Of a stretch of DNA of 15,179 nt, positions 13,768 to 15,179 are shown piece after piece. This DNA is from Candidatus Doudnabacteria bacterium (GTDB lineage Bacteria; Patescibacteriota; Doudnabacteria; UBA920; 2-01-FULL-50-11), in the NCBI GenBank assembly GCA_016205055.1, contig JACQJK010000041.1, positions 1-15,179 on the forward strand, in the 5' to 3' direction. Made by a program: the position numbers and the translations under genes. The notes below the pieces were generated by a model. That model ran no database searches. It was not told where the DNA came from and saw only the letters and a list, made by a program, of their open reading frames with translations. Numbering within the stretch: position 1 is the stretch's first letter; each line of letters begins with the position of its first letter.

Positions 13768-13881
13768 ATCACAAAATTCTAAGCTCGTGTCTCGTTACTT
13801 CAGCCAACCCTTGCTTTGATTAGGGTGCTACAATTATCCTGTTCTGCCGGACGCGGTTTGCGATTTTGCAATTGTCAACGC
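13768..13881 (-). promoter_or_regulatory. 114-bp gap inside the polyamine operon, possible internal promoter
   Basis: On the minus strand TAGAAT (13781-13776) ends 8 bases before the speB-like ATG and could be a -10 for a nearly leaderless message; no matching -35 is found. A perfect TTGACA (13878-13873) lies just beyond the reductase stop but has no -10 at 16-18 bases. ACCCT and AGGGT (within 13806-13826) can form a 5-bp hairpin. Regulation here is possible but not proven. Confidence 0.25.
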
Positions 13882-15093
13882 TCAAATTTTCGCCAGGGCC
13901 TCTTTTTCGCGCTCGACCGTCAGCAATGACAAGGATCCGTTACCGTTTATCTTTTTTCCGTTTTCGTATACCCAAATTTTACGTTTGCCCAGTTCTGAAA
14001 AAAACGGTTTAGGTGGTACAACAAATTCAGGCGAGAACATCCCAAATTCGGCAATTACGCCATTTTTAATCATCTGCGCCAGTATGGAGGCGGGCATGCC
14101 GGTATCAACATTGCAGGTGGCGTCTTCCCATCCGGGCAAAGAGGCGGCGACCGCGTCCATTTCAACGAATTTGTTTTTACCGTTTTTCTTACCGTAAATT
14201 TTCAGCCAGAGATTTTCCTTTTCCGCATAGCCGTCGGGCACAGGCAGATGACGCAAGGCCTCTTCTGTAAAGTCCAAATGGTCCATTCCGGTTTCTAGAA
14301 TTTCATGCTCTTGACCGGATTTGGTGAGCCCTAAATCAATAAGCGTTTCGATTACTCGGCGTGAATGTTCCGGAAAGCTAGCGCAGACCATGATGTTTTT
14401 GATACCGGCATCTTTCAGGTACTCGTAAAAAGTGCGGTGTTCAATGTGCTTTGTGTAGTAGGTTTTTTGGCGGCCGATACCCTTGTAATAGTAGTTTAAC
14501 TTGCATTCTTCAGGTCGTCTCTCTACAAATTTTTCATTTTCGAAAATTTTAGCCTTTTCAGTAAACTCGAAAACGACTGCATCAAGGGAGAAGGGAGTGA
14601 CGAAGGTGGGAAGGTTGGAGGTCCAGGTAAAACCAAGGTGAACCGTGTGGATCGTTTCAAATTGAGGTCGTGCGTAGCGCAACATAACGTTGTTGATTCC
14701 GGGAGTCGATCCGGCTCCGGTAATAGCAGTCAACTTTTTCTCTTTAAAAAACTTTCCCAGTTTAAACTGTTCGAGGGTCATCTCTTCTTCTGATCCCAAA
14801 TCAACGTAATTAACACCTAAGTCAAGACACAAGTTAGTGACTAAGAGATTATAGTCATCAATGGCGCAATTAATGACCACCAGCGCTCCCGACTTTTTGA
14901 TGACTCTTTTCACCCGGTCGACTTTTTTTAGATCAATGAGGGCAAAGTCTGATTTTTTGTATTCTAGTATTTGATCGAGTCCATAATCGTCGTTGGCGCA
15001 CAATAAAACGGAATGCCCGCTTTCCAATAGATCCCGAGCAACAATTTTGCCTTGTATACCGTTTGCGCCGATTACGCCAAAATCGTATTGCAT
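13882..15093 (-). CDS. Saccharopine dehydrogenase (LYS9)-like reductase, putative carboxynorspermidine/carboxyaminopropylagmatine dehydrogenase
   Basis: The 403-residue protein opens with a Rossmann fold, FGVIGANGIQGK, with glycines 9, 12 and 15 for NAD(P)H binding, and carries AITGAGSTPGINNVM, characteristic of the saccharopine dehydrogenase family. Length and context fit the branch that condenses aspartate semialdehyde with an amine and reduces the product: with diaminopropane or putrescine to carboxynorspermidine or carboxyspermidine, or with agmatine to carboxyaminopropylagmatine. A decarboxylase partner is required and is not in the window; it may lie beyond the right edge. It is the first gene of the operon seen here. 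The ATG at 15093 precedes the Rossmann motif directly, so the start is secure. Lysine metabolism is an alternative, less favoured by the neighbours. Confidence 0.82.
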   Translation of the reverse strand: MQYDFGVIGANGIQGKIVARDLLESGHSVLLCANDDYGLDQILEYKKSDFALIDLKKVDRVKRVIKKSGALVVINCAIDDYNLLVTNLCLDLGVNYVDLGSEEEMTLEQFKLGKFFKEKKLTAITGAGSTPGINNVMLRYARPQFETIHTVHLGFTWTSNLPTFVTPFSLDAVVFEFTEKAKIFENEKFVERRPEECKLNYYYKGIGRQKTYYTKHIEHRTFYEYLKDAGIKNIMVCASFPEHSRRVIETLIDLGLTKSGQEHEILETGMDHLDFTEEALRHLPVPDGYAEKENLWLKIYGKKNGKNKFVEMDAVAASLPGWEDATCNVDTGMPASILAQMIKNGVIAEFGMFSPEFVVPPKPFFSELGKRKIWVYENGKKINGNGSLSLLTVEREKEALAKI

Positions 15094-15154
15094 ATTTTTT
15101 GTTTCTTATCGGTTAGTTTAAACGTTTGTCTGGAAGTAAAGCACAGTGACCTTT

Positions 15155-15178
15155 ATTCAATTTTTGAATATTTTTTTT
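15155..15178 (+). terminator. AT-rich hairpin with T run at the right edge
   Basis: ATTCAA (15155-15160) and TTGAAT (15164-15169) form a 6-bp stem followed by A and eight T. Read rightward it is terminator-like. Read leftward, the A tract could act as an upstream element for a promoter of the polyamine operon. The stem has one GC pair, so confidence is low. Confidence 0.25.
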
Positions 15179-15179
15179 A

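Noticed and set aside
13806..13826. Hairpin ACCCT/AGGGT as an intergenic terminator in the polyamine operon
   Set aside because: Only 5 bp with a long loop and no T run.
13873..13878. TTGACA (minus strand) as a -35 box for speB
   Set aside because: No -10-like sequence at 16-18 bases; it lies immediately after the reductase stop codon and may be chance.
1..15179. CRISPR array, tRNA, rRNA, insertion sequence or prophage genes
   Set aside because: No regularly spaced repeats, T-arm signatures in gaps, rRNA-like stretches or transposase motifs were found by reading.

Overview
The window looks like a piece of a bacterial chromosome, most probably from a member of the Candidate Phyla Radiation (Patescibacteria). 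This is an inference. It rests on very tight packing with ATGA start/stop overlaps, almost no Shine-Dalgarno sequences, streamlined housekeeping proteins (a short GluRS lacking the zinc-type insertion, a 661-residue PriA, an Fmt with SKLP in place of SLLP), a LAGLIDADG endonuclease, and GC-rich palindromic repeats of a kind I associate with these genomes. Average composition is mid-40s to about 50% GC, with local departures.

Layout. (1) 1-444, plus strand: the end of an unrecognised gene open to the window edge. (2) 445-833: no gene, but a cluster of palindromic intergenic repeats. (3) 834-5177, minus strand: a tightly coupled operon read as EamA-type transporter, priA, def, fmt. It joins replication restart to the two enzymes of N-terminal formyl-methionine handling. 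(4) 5178-5216: a 39-bp divergent promoter region with two overlapping perfect TATAAT boxes. (5) 5217-8400, plus strand: thpR (2H phosphoesterase), a WecG/TagA glycosyltransferase fused to a Nudix hydrolase, and gltX, again nearly without gaps. (6) 8413-9847, plus strand: a well-formed promoter, a 13-bp perfect inverted repeat at the translation start, and a secreted coiled-coil plus M23 murein hydrolase. (7) 9840-11750: an accessory patch with a low-GC LAGLIDADG endonuclease joined to the murein hydrolase stop by a 9-bp tandem duplication, and a convergent, GC-rich, unrecognised P-loop NTPase with its own promoter and the only strong Shine-Dalgarno in the window. (8) 11800-15093, minus strand: a putative polyamine operon (saccharopine dehydrogenase/CANSDH-like reductase, agmatinase-family ureohydrolase, deoxyhypusine synthase-like protein) closed by a strong intrinsic terminator.

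Working together: regions 3, 5 and 6 are housekeeping (translation initiation, tRNA charging, RNA processing, replication restart, envelope growth). Region 8 is a coherent small-molecule pathway: a bacterial deoxyhypusine synthase homologue has no eIF5A substrate, and its neighbours point to spermidine or homospermidine-type polyamine synthesis. Region 7 is the best place to look for something undescribed. No CRISPR array, tRNA, rRNA, insertion sequence or prophage gene was seen.
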